From: Curvularia sp. ZM96
Taxonomy: Eukaryota; Ascomycota; Dothideomycetes; Pleosporales; Pleosporaceae
NCBI GenBank assembly: GCA_022457065.1
Contig: JAJGBQ010000004.1
Coordinates: forward strand, 1,922,001 to 1,986,000
Direction of reading: 5' to 3'
Length of the DNA stretch: 64,000 nt
Part shown: one piece after another, positions 23,740-35,676 of the stretch
How the letters are laid out: every line of letters starts with the position of its first letter
How positions within the stretch are numbered: position 1 is the first letter of the stretch
Program-made: the position numbers and the translations under genes
The notes under the pieces: model-generated
Told to the model about the DNA's origin: nothing
What the model saw: only the letters and a program-made list of their open reading frames with translations
Database searches by the model: none

Positions 23740-23975
23740 ACACTGCCTCTCACAACCACTAAAACCGGAAATCGAGATAAGCTCACCTACGAAAGCTATC
23801 GACACTGCAAATAAGAAACAGATGTGACAATTACAGCTACCTTCAAAAAAATAGAATCGTAGGTGCTAAGGATCTAGCAAATAACAAATAATTGTGACAA
23901 CTACAGCTACTTCTAAAAGTAAGGTGGGTTTATGGGTCGCCATTTTCCGGTTCACCAGTAGTGGGAGAGACTGCC
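23740..23975. mobile_element. MITE-like dispersed repeat, copy B
   Basis: A ~236 bp relative of 5074-5250. The left arm 23740-23772 (TGCCTCTCACAACCACTAAA, then ACCGGAAAT) pairs with the right arm 23940-23975 (reverse complement AGTCTCTCCCACTACTGG, then TGAACCGGAAAAT). It contains two copies of a ~34 bp unit, GCAAATAA then TGTGACAAYTACAGCTAC, at 23807-23841 and 23877-23910. There are no coding frames. It lies about 80 bp beyond the stop of the acyl-CoA dehydrogenase gene, so transcripts of that gene may carry it in the 3' UTR. Confidence 0.65.
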
Positions 23976-24053
23976 CATCCAGCTACACTGCCCCCCCGGG
24001 AACCATGGTTCGCGCCATAATCAACAACGTCGCTTTGCCCGCTAGAAGCCCGT

Positions 24054-25643
24054 TTATAGCATGCTCTTGGGGAAGTTCTTCATCGCCTGTCGGACCCCCA
24101 GATCGCCCAGAATCTCCTCGGTGCCGCCCAAAATAGCATCAAACTTGTAGGTTCGGTGGAACTGCTCAATCACCCGTCCCATGCCGCTCTGCGTCAGGCC
24201 TCGCCCTCCAAAAATGTTGACAGCCTCGTCGGCAATCTCGTGCGCTGACCGCGTAGCAAACGACTTGAGCAGCCCAATCGGGCCTCCCAGCAGCTTCGAC
24301 TGCTGTGCGTATGTCATGTGTGTCATCTGGTACGCAATCGACTCGAGCCATGCCTGGTTGGCCTCGACGTGAGAAATCATCTTTGCCAGTCTGCAAATGC
24401 TTGGGTCAGCAACTCGTCCGTCGCGGCACAGTACGTTGACTTACTTTTGGCGGATCGCCGGTTGCTCAATGAGCTTCTTGCCGAAGACAATGCGCTGGTT
24501 GCACCACTTGAGGCATTCCTCAACCACGGTTCGCGACTGCCGGATTACAGCACATGCCATCATGAAGCGCTCGTGGTTGAAGTTGCTCATAATGACTACA
24601 AAGCCCTTGTGCTCCTCACCAAGCAGGTGGTCAACGGGTACCTTGGCGTTGTTGAATTCGACAAATGCAGTGCCGGCCGTGGTCGAGTAGCTCGTCTTGA
24701 TCAGCTTCGTCTCCACCGCTTCGTCGCGCTCAATGAGCAGCACGGAAAACCCTTTGTCAGTCCGGCAGCCTACCACAAAGTAGTCGCAGAACATGCCGTT
24801 GGTGATCCACTTCTTGGTGCCCCGCACAATGTAGTGCTTGCCATCGGGCGTCTTTGTCGCAGTCGTCCTGATACCAGCGACATCCGACCCAGCAAACGCC
24901 TCAGTGATAGCCAGACACATCTTCTTCTTCCCACTCAGCACCTCATTCACGACCCGTGTCTTGAGCTCCGACTCGGGCATCCACTGCAGCACCGCCGTCA
25001 GACTAATCGTCATACCCGCCATGTTTCCGTCTTGGAAACCCCTCGCATTCGCCCTGACGCCCTCCTGTGCCTGCACCAAATCATGTAGATAGTCAAACTC
25101 CTCGCCCTTGACTACACCCAGCAGATTCTTGCCATGCAGATGCTTGCCCGGCCCCAGTCGCATGGCCAGCATATCGTTTGCCGCCATCTTATCAATCAGC
25201 TCTTGACTAATATACGTCCCATCCTTCTCCTTCTGCTGCGCCTCAGGCGTAACATGCGTGTCGATGAACTTCCGGATCTCCCGCTGCAGCGCCCGATGGC
25301 TCTCCTTGAAATACGGGCTCTTAAACTGCGGTCGCAGCCACAGCGGCTCCGCATACGGCACGGGGCTCAGATCGCCGGGCTTGGACACCAGCACCTCGGA
25401 CTTTTCGCCCTCGATCGTGCCAATGCAGAGCTCGCTGTATTTGTCCAGCACCTCTTGCCGATGTAGGTTGTAGAAGGCCGTCGTGGCATCCTGGCCGGCC
25501 ACTTGCTCTAGCACAACCGAGCCACCGGGATGCGCGTCGACGAAATCCGTAAGGTCGTACACTTTGTGGTCGATAATGCACCACAGGTCGTCGGGCTTGT
25601 TGTGCGAGGCGACCGACTCGCGCGTAAGGGCGGCGTGAGGCAT
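24054..25643 (-). CDS. Cytochrome b5-acyl-CoA dehydrogenase fusion
   Basis: 511 aa in two exons, 25643-24445 and 24390-24054. Residues about 5-80 form a cytochrome b5 heme domain with the axial-ligand motif HPGG (VDAHPGGSVVLEQVAGQDAT). From ~110 the protein is an acyl-CoA dehydrogenase, with FAD/substrate motifs CLAITEAFAGSDVAGIRTTA, KKWITNGMFCDYFVV and the C-terminal signature IFGGRGLTQSG and ILGGTEEILGDLGVRQA. The expected reaction is alpha,beta-dehydrogenation of an acyl-CoA, with the b5 domain as a built-in electron carrier. The last residues are KSML; SML resembles a weak peroxisomal targeting signal, so a peroxisomal location is possible. The start is the ATG just before HAALTRESVASHN; a longer upstream frame is hydrophobic leader noise with no ATG. 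The natural substrate is unknown. Confidence 0.9.
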
Positions 25644-26519
25644 CTTGACAGTGGACGACTGTAAAAGAACAACGCGAGCAATAGGGATATCAAACGTCTT
25701 TCCAAAGCAAAATAACAAAAGGAGAAGAACAAGAAGAACTAAAGGACAGAAACACGGCAAAATGTCTTGATTTCTAGGGGAAAAGGCCTCGGTCTACAAG
25801 CTAAAGGCGGCCCCGCGTCCCCTTGTCTCCGTGTTCCAAGGTGGAGCTCGTCGCGCGCCAAAACCCACTGTCTGGGGAAGATGCCGAGGTTGTCTTGCTC
25901 TGCGCAATTGCGACCCCGCTCATTGGTTCCCCTTTGCTCCGGCCAAGTTTTGTACAAACAGGATGATTGAGACCATGCATGTAGTCTTTCAACATCAATT
26001 GACCAGTCAAGAAGGAATGTTAGCGGAAATTTATTGTTCCTTTCCCAAGGGGGCCAGAGTGGATTGCTGCTTTTCTCCTCTTACCTTTCACCCAAGGCGA
26101 CAAAAAAATAAATAATAGCATTCAACTCACAGCAGCAAATGAGCAAGCCATCACAAAAGCTGTCCTCAAATTTCTTTCACGCAAGAAAAGGCAACGGGAC
26201 CAGGCAAAATGCAATGCAAACTATGGGGGAATCTGTGAACATAACCTGTATCCTAACCTATCCTAACCAAGAACCTGCACCTTACCTCCCCTTCCCAAAT
26301 AAAAGAAGTAGAAAGAAAAGGATAAATCTCTATAGCATCATCATCATACTGCCAATACTGCTGCTTTTTCTTCATCTTCTCCTTCTAGCATGTTCCATCA
26401 ACTCATACCATCATCACCCAGCCAAACGCCATTTCATTCATGCACCATGTCACATGTGCTTCGTCGACGTCATGCCATCTAGTCAAAACTTCACACCAAC
26501 ACCACCTCTTGCCCCATTC
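25644..26519. other. Intergenic, acyl-CoA dehydrogenase promoter and KAP121 3' region
   Basis: No gene supported. It contains the upstream region of the minus-strand dehydrogenase and the AT-rich 3' region of the importin gene. Confidence 0.5.
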
Positions 26520-29500
26520 TTAGCTAAAGTAAGCCTGAGCTGTGCGCTGTTGATCCGGCGTCAACGATGCCGCCGCCTGACCCAGGTCGGTGCTGGTCGC
26601 TTGAATGAGTGCCTTGACTGAAGCAACGATGCGATTTGCCGTCTGTCCTTGCAGAGTCTCGGCCTCGAGCGCGTGAACAACATAGTTGAAGATCTTGGCC
26701 GGCTGAGAGAAGACAGCTTGGTTTTGCCTACAGGGTTTGTCAGTATACGTCTCATATACATCGACTGTCCATATATTGTTTGTACTTACTGTTCGATCAG
26801 CTGTACCAAAAAGGCATATGCGTACGGTGCAGCCTCCTCATCGTTGGTGATTGGCAGCGTATCTATCCAGGCAGCAGCAACGTTGTCCCAGTTCTGCACC
26901 TTGCTTGCGTTGTAGTGCAGAATCTTGGCAATCGCAGCAGAAGCATTCTCAGTCGCGAAGATGTCGTCGTCAGTGCGGGCATTGGGACGTTGGGTGACAT
27001 TGAAGAGCGTTGGCAGCGAGGCAGCGACAAACTCAGACCAGTTCTCGCCACCTTTGTGAGCTGCGACACCCACACCATACACAGCTGCTTGACGGTTGGC
27101 AGGGACGTCGTCTTGCATGCCATCAATCAGAGGCTGCATAATCTGGTCCTTGTACTGCCATGACTCTGGGCCGCAGAACTCGAGCACATCGTCGTAAATG
27201 CAAATAGCCCATTGGCGCTGGGTAGGGTCCTGGTTGACGGCTGCCATGCTATAGTACTCAATCAACGTAGCCCAGTGTGGGAGGAACGCGGTGCCCATGG
27301 TCTTGAAGATGCTGTGGAATGCCTTGTTCATGTCGGAAAGAAGGTTCTGATCATCCTCGATGGCGAACAAAATTTCCTCTGATGCTTCCTCGCCGTCTTC
27401 GTTCTCGGCTTGCTCCTCCAGACGTTCCTTGACACGAACGTTGTAATCCTCAAGTACGCTCTTAGCAGACTCGATGAAAGTGTTCATGTGAGCGTCGGTC
27501 AGGCAGTTCCGGCCAATGCACTCAAGGCATTCGTAGAAGCACTGGTACATCTCGGCAAGAGTGTCAATGGCAGGTTCAGTGCTCAAGACTTCGAGAACAC
27601 GCTCCACTGTGCGCTTCCAAAGATCTCCCAGCTGTGGTGAATCAGGGCCGTGGGCCTTCTTGTATGCATTCAGCAAGGTGGGCACACACTTGGCTGAGGC
27701 TACTCGCACAGGGTCGTGGAAGAAGAAGGCCAGACCAGGCAAGGCAATCTTCTCCATAATGTCGTTGACATATGGCTCGAAAGCGTCTTCCAGAACCTGA
27801 GCATAGATGACAATGAGCTCGATAGCCATGTGCTTGTCATCCAAGATACTTGTCTTAATGCCAATGACCTTGCCCTTGAGTGGTACAAGCTCCCAGCCTT
27901 CCTCGTCCTGGATCTGGGCGACCTGCTCTTCGTCATCGAGCAGCTGGATGTCAGCCTTGGCACCTGCAAGCTCGGTGAGTGGTGGAATGACACCAGCGAG
28001 GAAAGGTACGAATTCACGACCAAGTACTCGGCACATGCGTCCCCAGCAGTGAAGCAGGTACGAAGCCTGCGGGTCATCAGGCTCGGAGACACTGTTCTGA
28101 ATACGTCCAAGGAGCTGGACCAGGTTGAGCGCATCCTGTCCCATGCGATCCTTGCCAACAGCAAGCGCAATGAGGGTTGCACACTCCATAGCCTTTGCTC
28201 GCAGCAGACGGTACTCCTTTGACTGCTCCTCTTGCAGGACGTTGAACAGGAGCGGCATCAGTGTGTCGTAGTACTTGGAGAAGGCAGCCTCAGCGGAGTC
28301 AGCAACAGTTGCAATGGTTGACAAAGCCTGCTCCTGGACGAAGCGCTTGGGACTTTGCAGCAGCATCAACAGATGGTTGAGCAGCTGGTCCAAGTATGGC
28401 TCAAGAATGTGCTTCTCAGCCTCCTCGCAAAAGTTGACCAAAGCGGCAGCGGCGTGTGCCTGCACGCGCGGTTCGGCAGATTCCAGGACGGGGATGATGT
28501 TTGGCAAGACGACCTGATGGTACTTCTCCTGCATAGTTCCCGCGAAATCAGTGGACATCTGGCCGACAGCATTACAGGCGGCCCATCGGACACGGGGGTG
28601 GGGATCTCGAAGGGCGGGGAGTACGAGATCGAGGACCTTGTCAAGCTCTCCGACCATCAGCTCGCGACAGCCCTCAGAGATGGCGGAGATGGCCATAAGA
28701 GCAGCGTGCCTGTCACGCCAAGCCGACGAAGTCATCATACGGGGGAGCCAATTGAAAGTCGGGGGCAGGATAGCTTGTCCACCAAGCTTGTTGGCCAAGC
28801 GGTCCATGCATTGCTCGCCAGCAACGTGGTTTGAATCGCTCTCTTCGTCCAACTTGATACATGTTAGCAGGGCACAGTTTTTCAGACTGATCGACTCACA
28901 TCTTCGGAAACGTTCCATTCCTCCGCATCGTCATCGTCAGCACCAACATCGGTCATCAGAGACAGACATTGAGTAACCATGTCGTTTGTGAAGTTGGGGT
29001 CCTTCTTGCACATGACTGGCGCATTATCGGCAAATGTGGCCATGAGCTCCAGAGCATTCTGGCGAGCGGTTTCTCCGAGATCTTTGTCCTGGATCACTGA
29101 AATGCTAAACTGCACAAGGCTGTTGAACAGAGGCTTGAACATTTTTGGCGCGACCTCGGCAAGATCAATAAGGGAAATAAGGGCCTTTGTGAGTAGATCC
29201 GCATCGCCAGAATCTTTGATCGGTGGCAGGATGTTGAGAATCTCTCCGATAAGCGAGTAGTACTTGGACTGCGCCTTCTTGGTGATGGAGCGGAAGAAGG
29301 AGGCAAAGGCCTCAACAGAAGCAATGCGAACCTGTACATGTAAGTCGGTGAGCGCACCGCACACGCAAAGGCACTTACGGAAGACTCGCTGTCGGCAAAT
29401 CCGCCCTTGAAGGCGGTCATGACCACATCCTCATGCTGCTTCTCGATGATTTGCGGGGTGGTTGAGAATATCCTGAAGGCGTTCTCACGCTGTGCGGGGT

Positions 29501-30065
29501 CTTGCGACTGGCTTGCCTGGAACAAAGCACCCAGGAGTTCCGGCCATGCGACGCCTACATGATTGTTCTTAGAACTGACTGCAAAACATTAATCGGCTCC
29601 TCTTACCTTCGTCGGTGTGCTGACGGGCGAGCTCTGCCACGGCATCTCCAACCTTTGTCCGCACCGATGTGTCGGTCTCGTTGGCCAGGCATTGAAGCAG
29701 CTTGGCGCGTATGGCTTCTCGCTCGGCGGGATTGAGAGTCAGGAATAGGTCGGCGGTCTGGCCTGAAGGCGCCTTGCGAGGCTTGGACGACTGTCGCCTG
29801 AAAATGACAGCGGCAAAGGTTCGTGTCTATGGGTTCTCCGTCAGCCTAGGATACAGGCGCCACGGCAAGAGCGGGGACTTACCGAAGTGTCTTGTGCGAG
29901 CTCGATCTGCTCTGAAAGGCCCATCAAGAGCACCTCGGGCCTCTGGGCCACCCATTCGTCGTTGAGCTGCTGCTCTGCTGCCGTGCGCTGGACGTTGTCG
30001 GGCGACTGGAGACCCTGCAGCAGGGTGGCCAGCGCCGTGTGGACCTCGGCGGGGAGGACAGACAT
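26520..30065 (-). CDS. KAP121: Importin subunit beta-3 (Kap121/Pse1, importin-5)
   Basis: 1093 aa in six exons: 30065-29883, 29826-29607, 29554-29379, 29331-28900, 28852-26790 and 26727-26520. The length matches Kap121-type karyopherins (~1090 aa). The protein is built of HEAT repeats from the N-terminus (LLQGLQSPDNVQRTAAEQQL) onward. Characteristic stretches include SSAWRDRHAALMAISAISEG, RDPHPRVRWAACNAVGQMST and the acidic linker after AEEWNVSEDLDEESDSNH. It carries ribosomal proteins and other cargo with Lys-rich signals into the nucleus in exchange for Ran-GTP. The repeat around VRWAACNAVGQMSTDF is near-invariant in importin-5. Intron 4 (28899-28853) is only 47 nt with a GCTAAC branch. The start is the first ATG and aligns with the usual N-terminus. 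Confidence 0.95.
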
Positions 30066-30680
30066 GTTGCGTGTAGAGTTGGAGGGGTTGTCTTTGTGGG
30101 GAGCAGCCCCGGTGCGTGTAGTCTTGTTCACAGGCAAGGGCCTACCAAGACGGGAGTGGTGGTGGGTTGACCCGGAAGTGCTTGCGGAGCGCGCGTGACG
30201 TGGTTAGAGCCGCGCTCCTGCTGCCGTGGATGGATGCAAGGCGCCGGAGTGCAGTGTTTGCAGAAAAGGCGGCTGGCGACAGAGTCGGTGAGGCTTTGGG
30301 TTGTGTGCAGCTTCAGGGTTGCCGTGGAAATTTCACTGCAATGTTTTGGCGGGGCTGCTCGCGAGTCCGCGCCTGGTCCAAAAAATGTTCTCCAACCACG
30401 GGCAAGGATGCGTGTAGGAGAAATGGCTGCCCCGCCTCGTCATTGGATGGCTGGGTGGCCTACACCGGCTTCCACCCATGCATTGCTGTTCCCAACATGA
30501 GGCTGCATGTTTGCTTGGGTAGGATATGTATATCGATTCAACTACCCACATTGCTATCAATTACCCAGGGATCTATGGGATATCAAATTCTAACAAAGGA
30601 AACAATACGCTCTCCTGGGTGCTTCAGTTACCATCCCACACATATTCGCTCTCACTATCCGGGCCTTCGTGCCCGTGTTT
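30066..30680. other. KAP121 promoter and 3' region of the CBS/PB1 gene
   Basis: No gene supported in this 615-base stretch between two minus-strand genes. Confidence 0.5.
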
Positions 30681-32824
30681 TTACCGGCTGGAAGCACGGC
30701 CAAGCACAAAGACACCAACAATGACGACAGCGAGGACACCGATGGCGCCAGGGAGGAGAAGATCGTTGGGAACACCAGCAATGATCTCGGGTTGCTGCGA
30801 GAGAGGAATGGATTGGTGTCGACCCCTTGATCTAGGCTTCTCTTCGGCATCATCGTCAAAGAACTGCTTGCGCTCACGGAGCGTAGACTCGGGCGGCGTC
30901 ATAGGCTTTGCAAGTCCTGGCTGAGGATTGACCTCAGCGGACATTGGGGGCTTGTCAGGGTGGTGGACGAAGAGGTCCACCTTTTCACGGTGCGCCATGC
31001 GTGACAGACTGACGGCCTCCACAAGATCGTCGTTGGTCGTGATAGAGATGGTGTCGCCTTCGTTGTCAAGATAGCTGAGAGCAAAGCCTTCTCGAGAGAT
31101 CTTGCCCCCCTCAAAGCTTGGTACACCCCCTAGAGCTTCGACTTCGCCGCCCAGCTTGTTGGCCACGTTGTTGATAAGCTCCTCAATACCGGCAGAAATA
31201 ATTACCTGCAGGCGGTGGACACGGCCGCTTGGAGCCTTGAACTTAAAGGGGAAAGGCATGTCCTCCATGTGGGTTGGAGGAATGCTAGCGACGGCAGATG
31301 GAGGCGGCGAGTCCTCTCCGTGGTGGGAAGCGGACTCATTGGGCATGACGCTGTCGCCACGGTCCATCAGACCAGGACGGTCATGGTGCGAGACGTACGA
31401 GCGGTGGTCAGGGTGCCTGCTTCCATCGCCAGACATGACCGACTCAGTCTCGTTGTCAAGCGACAACCAGAACTTGTTCCATGCAGGACCTTCACTGTCC
31501 GTAGTGCTGATGTTGTTGATCTTTGGCTAGTTAGTATCAAGAGGACAATCAGTTTGAGCCTGGCATACCTGGTCAAGCGTGGCGTAAGTCAACTTGAGGA
31601 CGTCCACCATACCGACGATTTCGCCTGCCTCGCTCATGACGGGCAGGTTGAGGTAGTGGCCATCTGCATAGTGTTAGTGGACACATACAGCAAAGGATCA
31701 CCATGATCCACTTACCATGCATCTTGCGCAGAGCAGATTGGATGCTCATGTCCACTGGTGCAAAGTCGGGGTGTGGAGTCATGACACGCACTACACTGCA
31801 GGTCATTGGATCAAGCCCCGCAGCAATAACACGGAGGACAACATCTTTGCTGGTGAAGATACCAGTGATGGATCCGTTGTCCTGCACCAAGACAGCAGTC
31901 GTGTGGTTCTCCTTCATGAGCGCTGCCGCTTCCTTGACCGAAGTACGCACGGATACAGTTGTTGGAGGAAGACCCGTCAGAACAGACTCCAGGGTAGGCC
32001 CAGACATCTTCTGACGAATCGCCTCGACATACTGAATAATCTGCTGCGGTTGGCTGGAGCCCATTTCCGCCTGGACGCCCTCAAGAGCATCGTACAGCTT
32101 GCGAGAGGACGCATACGCTCGCTCCAATTTCTCCATGGCATCGTAGAAGCACTTTGTGATATCCAGAATACCAGAGATGTCATGGTTCTCGTCCATGACG
32201 GGAAGATGGCGGAAGCCCTTCCTGACCATGAGATCTAGCGCATCGGTTGCACTTGTGTCCGTTTTTGCGCAGAGGGGGTTCTTGGTCATAATCTCCTCAA
32301 TGGTGACATCGCGAGCCTTAATGCCGTTGCCGACCACGCGAAAGGCGAGATCCTTGGCAGTGAAGATACCCGCAATACGGTCATCATCGTCTGTTACCAA
32401 GACACAGTCCTCTCGCTTGGCTGCCATTAACTGGGCTGCCTCGGCGACCGTGGTGGAGGGCTTTATCTGGAGCGCCGGAGACGGCTTCAGGGCCAGGACA
32501 GTGCCAGGCGGGGCTTTCTTCGAGGGGCGCACTCGTCCGCTAATATTCTTCTTCTTATTGAGGTCCGTCTCGATCTTTCTTCGAATGGCCTGTCGCAACA
32601 TCAGTATGCAGTCGCACACATGCAGCAGGACCTCTCACGTCGTCTCTCTTGGACATCTTGGCCCGGCTGGCGCTGAGCGAAGAGCCCGCATCGCTCTGGT
32701 TGACATGCGAATGGTTCTCCAAACCAGAGGGGCGCGGGATGGCCGAAGGGCTGTGGCCGAGATGCTGGGGCTGGTTGCGGTTCGAGGGTTTGGGCGTCCC
32801 CCGTATGCCACCGGTGTGCGACAT
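30681..32824 (-). CDS. CBS and PB1 domain membrane-anchored protein (Mug70-like)
   Basis: 664 aa in four exons: 32824-32639, 32589-31716, 31663-31569 and 31520-30681. After a polar N-terminus with a basic RKIETDLNKKKNISGRVRP segment come four CBS motifs in two pairs. These are visible as repeats of VLVTDDDDRIAGIFTAKDLA, HLPVMDENHDISGILDITKC, VLVQDNGSITGIFTSKDVVL and NLPVMSEAGEIVGMVDVLKL. A PB1 domain lies near residues 474-555 (FPFKFKAPSGRVHRLQV...YLDNEGDTISITTNDDLVEA). The last ~20 residues form a hydrophobic tail segment followed by GRASSR, suggesting a tail-anchored membrane protein. CBS pairs usually bind adenine nucleotides and PB1 mediates pairing with other PB1 proteins. S. pombe Mug70 has the same CBS-PB1 order. 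The exact role is not known. Confidence 0.85.
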
Positions 32825-33866
32825 GGCGATGACCTGTGCTTTTTGACCTGGAAAGTTGATTTTGTCTGGTTGGCGGGAGAGGGGCCAGTAAGAAGGATTC
32901 CGGCGGCCTATACGGAGGTCGAAGTGGTTGCCAGGGTACAGCTACTAGACGAAAACAACCGTAGGGGAACAAGCGGCTAGCCCAGACCGCCACTCACCAC
33001 GCTCGCAGTTCCTGCACCACCTGACGTGTCATGTCTCGTGCGTGAACAGGAATTCGCCACAAATGAAGCAAGATTTCAGTGCCGGTTGCACCCAAGTCAT
33101 GTGCCTTGGTTTTCGGTCAAGCTCCGTGTGAGGCTGTCTACGCTCCAGCAGCAGCCTCGCCCCTTTACAGGCTGGGCGGTTTGCAAGCGGGCAGACGGGT
33201 TGTGAAAATCCAATGCCATGCATTGACTCATACGTGCAGACTCCTTTCAGATTGCAACGCCTCGGTCTTGTTGGTAGCATTGCTGAAGATACCAAGGCTA
33301 TTTCCCACTCTGTCTTTTAGCCTGATCCATCAAGCAGTCTCTGCATGCAACAGTCTTTAAGACTGAGTACAGCTGTTCTTCATCCTCGGCAGTGGTAGTC
33401 TCTATGCACACATATTTATGTGCAGTTTTGTTCAAGTATAATTATACAGTGTCTAATACATCGCATTTCCAGCCATCACATGTCAGCGACAATGTAATCC
33501 GACGCCACATCCCGAAGATAAAAATAGAGGAGAGGTGTCGAATTGCAGCATGCATCAGCGAAATTAAACAACTCGATTTTCCCCACCTTCTGCAGTAATT
33601 CGGCGGTGCTCAGTACATATGCGAGAAGAGGCGTGACGGCTGCATGCGGCTAGCGCCATCAGCGTGCCAAGTGATAAGATTAGATCCGCACCTCGCTACG
33701 CGAATTTCGAACATTCGTGGTCCCGACTTCACGAATCCGACGTCAGGAACGACTCTCACGACAACACCCCACTGCTGACTTTTAGATTCCATATCTTCAG
33801 TACGCCCTTCGCTCCCTCTCGCTCACCAAGACACCCGCTTACATCGTCGGACAGAATCAGCCCAAC
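32825..33866. promoter_or_regulatory. Divergent promoter between CBS/PB1 and RPS26 genes
   Basis: About 1 kb shared 5' region. No gene supported. The part next to RPS26 (33800-33866) has a pyrimidine-rich leader, common for ribosomal-protein genes. Confidence 0.5.
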
Positions 33867-34388
33867 ATGGTCAAGAAGCGAGCGTCCAACGGCCGTAACA
33901 AGAAGGGTCGCGGCCACGTCAAGCCCATCCGTTGCTCCAACTGCTCGCGATGCACCCCCAAGGACAAGGCGATCAAGAGATTCACCATCCGCAACATGGT
34001 CGAGTCTGCTGCCATCCGTACGTCTCCCAAGCGAACCCCTGTGCCGCACCGCGCGGCTGTGAATATCGAGGTGGCGGGCTGTGAAATTTGGTGGCCACAA
34101 GACTGACAAGACCAGGTGATATCTCTGATGCCTCCGTCTTCCCCGAGTACACTGTCCCCAAGATGTACTTGAAGCTTCAGTACTGCGTCTCATGCGCTAT
34201 CCACGGCAAGATTGTCCGGTACGTCACACCGGCACAGAGCGATTGCAGAGCCCGTGTTCTAATATGCCCACAGTGTCCGTTCGCGCGAAGGCCGCCGCAA
34301 CCGTGCCCCTCCTCCACGTGTTAGGTACAACAAGGACGGAAAGAAGATCAACCCCAACCAGGCTGCTGCTAAGACCACTACTGCTTAA
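33867..34388 (+). CDS. RPS26: 40S ribosomal protein S26 (eS26)
   Basis: 122 aa in three exons: 33867-34017, 34116-34218 and 34274-34388. The N-terminus MVKKRASNGRNKKGRGHVK, the zinc-binding CSNCSRC pair and the second pair CVSC are standard for eS26. The protein sits near the mRNA exit channel of the small subunit. The C-terminus VRSREGRRNRAPPPRVRYNK and the Lys/Gln/Ala tail are also conserved. Introns 1 (98 nt) and 2 (55 nt) split codons for Arg. It is unusually exon-rich for a gene of 369 coding bases, as is common for ribosomal-protein genes in this group. Confidence 0.97.
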
Positions 34389-34837
34389 GCGGGGCGCGGG
34401 TATGGAAAGGAATTGATCACGGCGCTTGGTGTGGGTCTTATGGTTCTTTCGGAGTGTCATACTGGAAAATGCATGAATCCACGGAAGATAGGGCAGGCCA
34501 AATGACGAATCATGGTTGCGGCTCGCTCGGGAATGCCTGCTTGAGCACCGAGAGCTAGCTATGAACTTGTAAACGAATATCCAAGTCGACTTGCACCAAT
34601 TCTCTCAGCTGCTCTGGTGATGTACATGTGTTTGGCTAGAGGCAAATGTGGCGCACCGGCATCAGTCGATAATATGCGGCTCTCTAGTGCTCCAGTCATC
34701 AAAAAAGGCGCTGTCATCTCATGCAGTGTGCGCAGAACAACGTGACGTCAAGCCTATAGCATGCCACCGTCGTGGATATCACTAGCTGCAGCGTTGGGGC
34801 AAATTTGTCTTCCACATGCATTGTATCAATGTCGCTC
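34389..34837. terminator. Convergent 3' region between RPS26 and VanZ-like genes
   Basis: 449 bases between two tail-to-tail genes. It presumably holds both polyadenylation regions. No gene seen. Confidence 0.4.
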
Positions 34838-35676
34838 TCAGTCATTCCGCTTCTTTCCGTCATCGTCCAGACTCCTTCTCCCGCTGGCGGGCTCAGGCTC
34901 TGTCGTTTCCCAGTCTTCGGCATTCTCGTCCCATCGATCGAGTTCCTCTTCTACTGTGGGCCTAACAACACCCGACTCCTGTCCATCAACAGTTTCTCCT
35001 AGCTCAATGTCTCTCTCCTCGTCTCCAGCAACTGCAGTATATCCGCGTGCTGCTCGCTTGCGCTCGAGCATCCGCTTGTGGTACCAATTACATAGGCCAA
35101 GCGCGAGCAGAGAGCCGAGTACGTTGGCGACGATATCGTAGTAATCGAAGTCGCGATGTATCTGGATGCAAGTTAACACTAGTTGGAATCTTGTCCGCTT
35201 GAACGTCTAATGCATCACTGTCTGAACACGGTCGCTCTCGGCAATTCGGCCAATCTTCCGTGAACCTGAGATTGACTTACAGGCAACAAGCCCTGGATGA
35301 CTTCACTAACCAGTCCTAAACCGAGAGTGCAGACCGTAAACGTCAGTTGCACCACCTTCCTCCTACTTGTCTCGAGGATCCAGTAGAAGCATAGGGTGAG
35401 CAGGAAGAAGGCCGTGAAGTGGAGCGCTTTATCCGACTGCTTGTACGAGGGGATTTTGTAGTCTGGCGGGGAAAAGCCCGCGGCTGCGCTGATGAAAACG
35501 AGGGCGACAAAGGCACCTTTGGACTGTTAGTACAATACAGCGGCGTGTGCCGCGGAACAGGCGAGGCATCACCACCTGCTTCTCGCGTACAGGTGCTGCC
35601 GAGGGAAAGGTGTCGAAGCTCGCCGGCTCTGCGATATCAGAAGCTACATACCGGCAAAGGGCTTGCGTATCCGCAT
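34838..35676 (-). CDS. VanZ-like domain membrane protein
   Basis: 194 aa in three exons: 35676-35652 (a 25-nt first exon), 35516-35281 and 35161-34838. Hydrophobic segments include AFVALVFISAAAGF, ALHFTAFFLLTLCFYWIL, VVQLTFTVCTLGLGLVSEV and IVANVLGSLLALGLCNWY. The motifs SDKALHF, SEVIQGLLP and RDFDYYDIVANVLG match the VanZ/teicoplanin-resistance-like fold, which in fungi occurs in uncharacterised membrane proteins. The C-terminal ~85 residues are acidic and cytosolic. The two upstream exons are short but restore the conserved DKALHF and SEVIQ motifs in frame. Function in fungi is unknown; a drug-resistance role should not be assumed. Confidence 0.75.
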
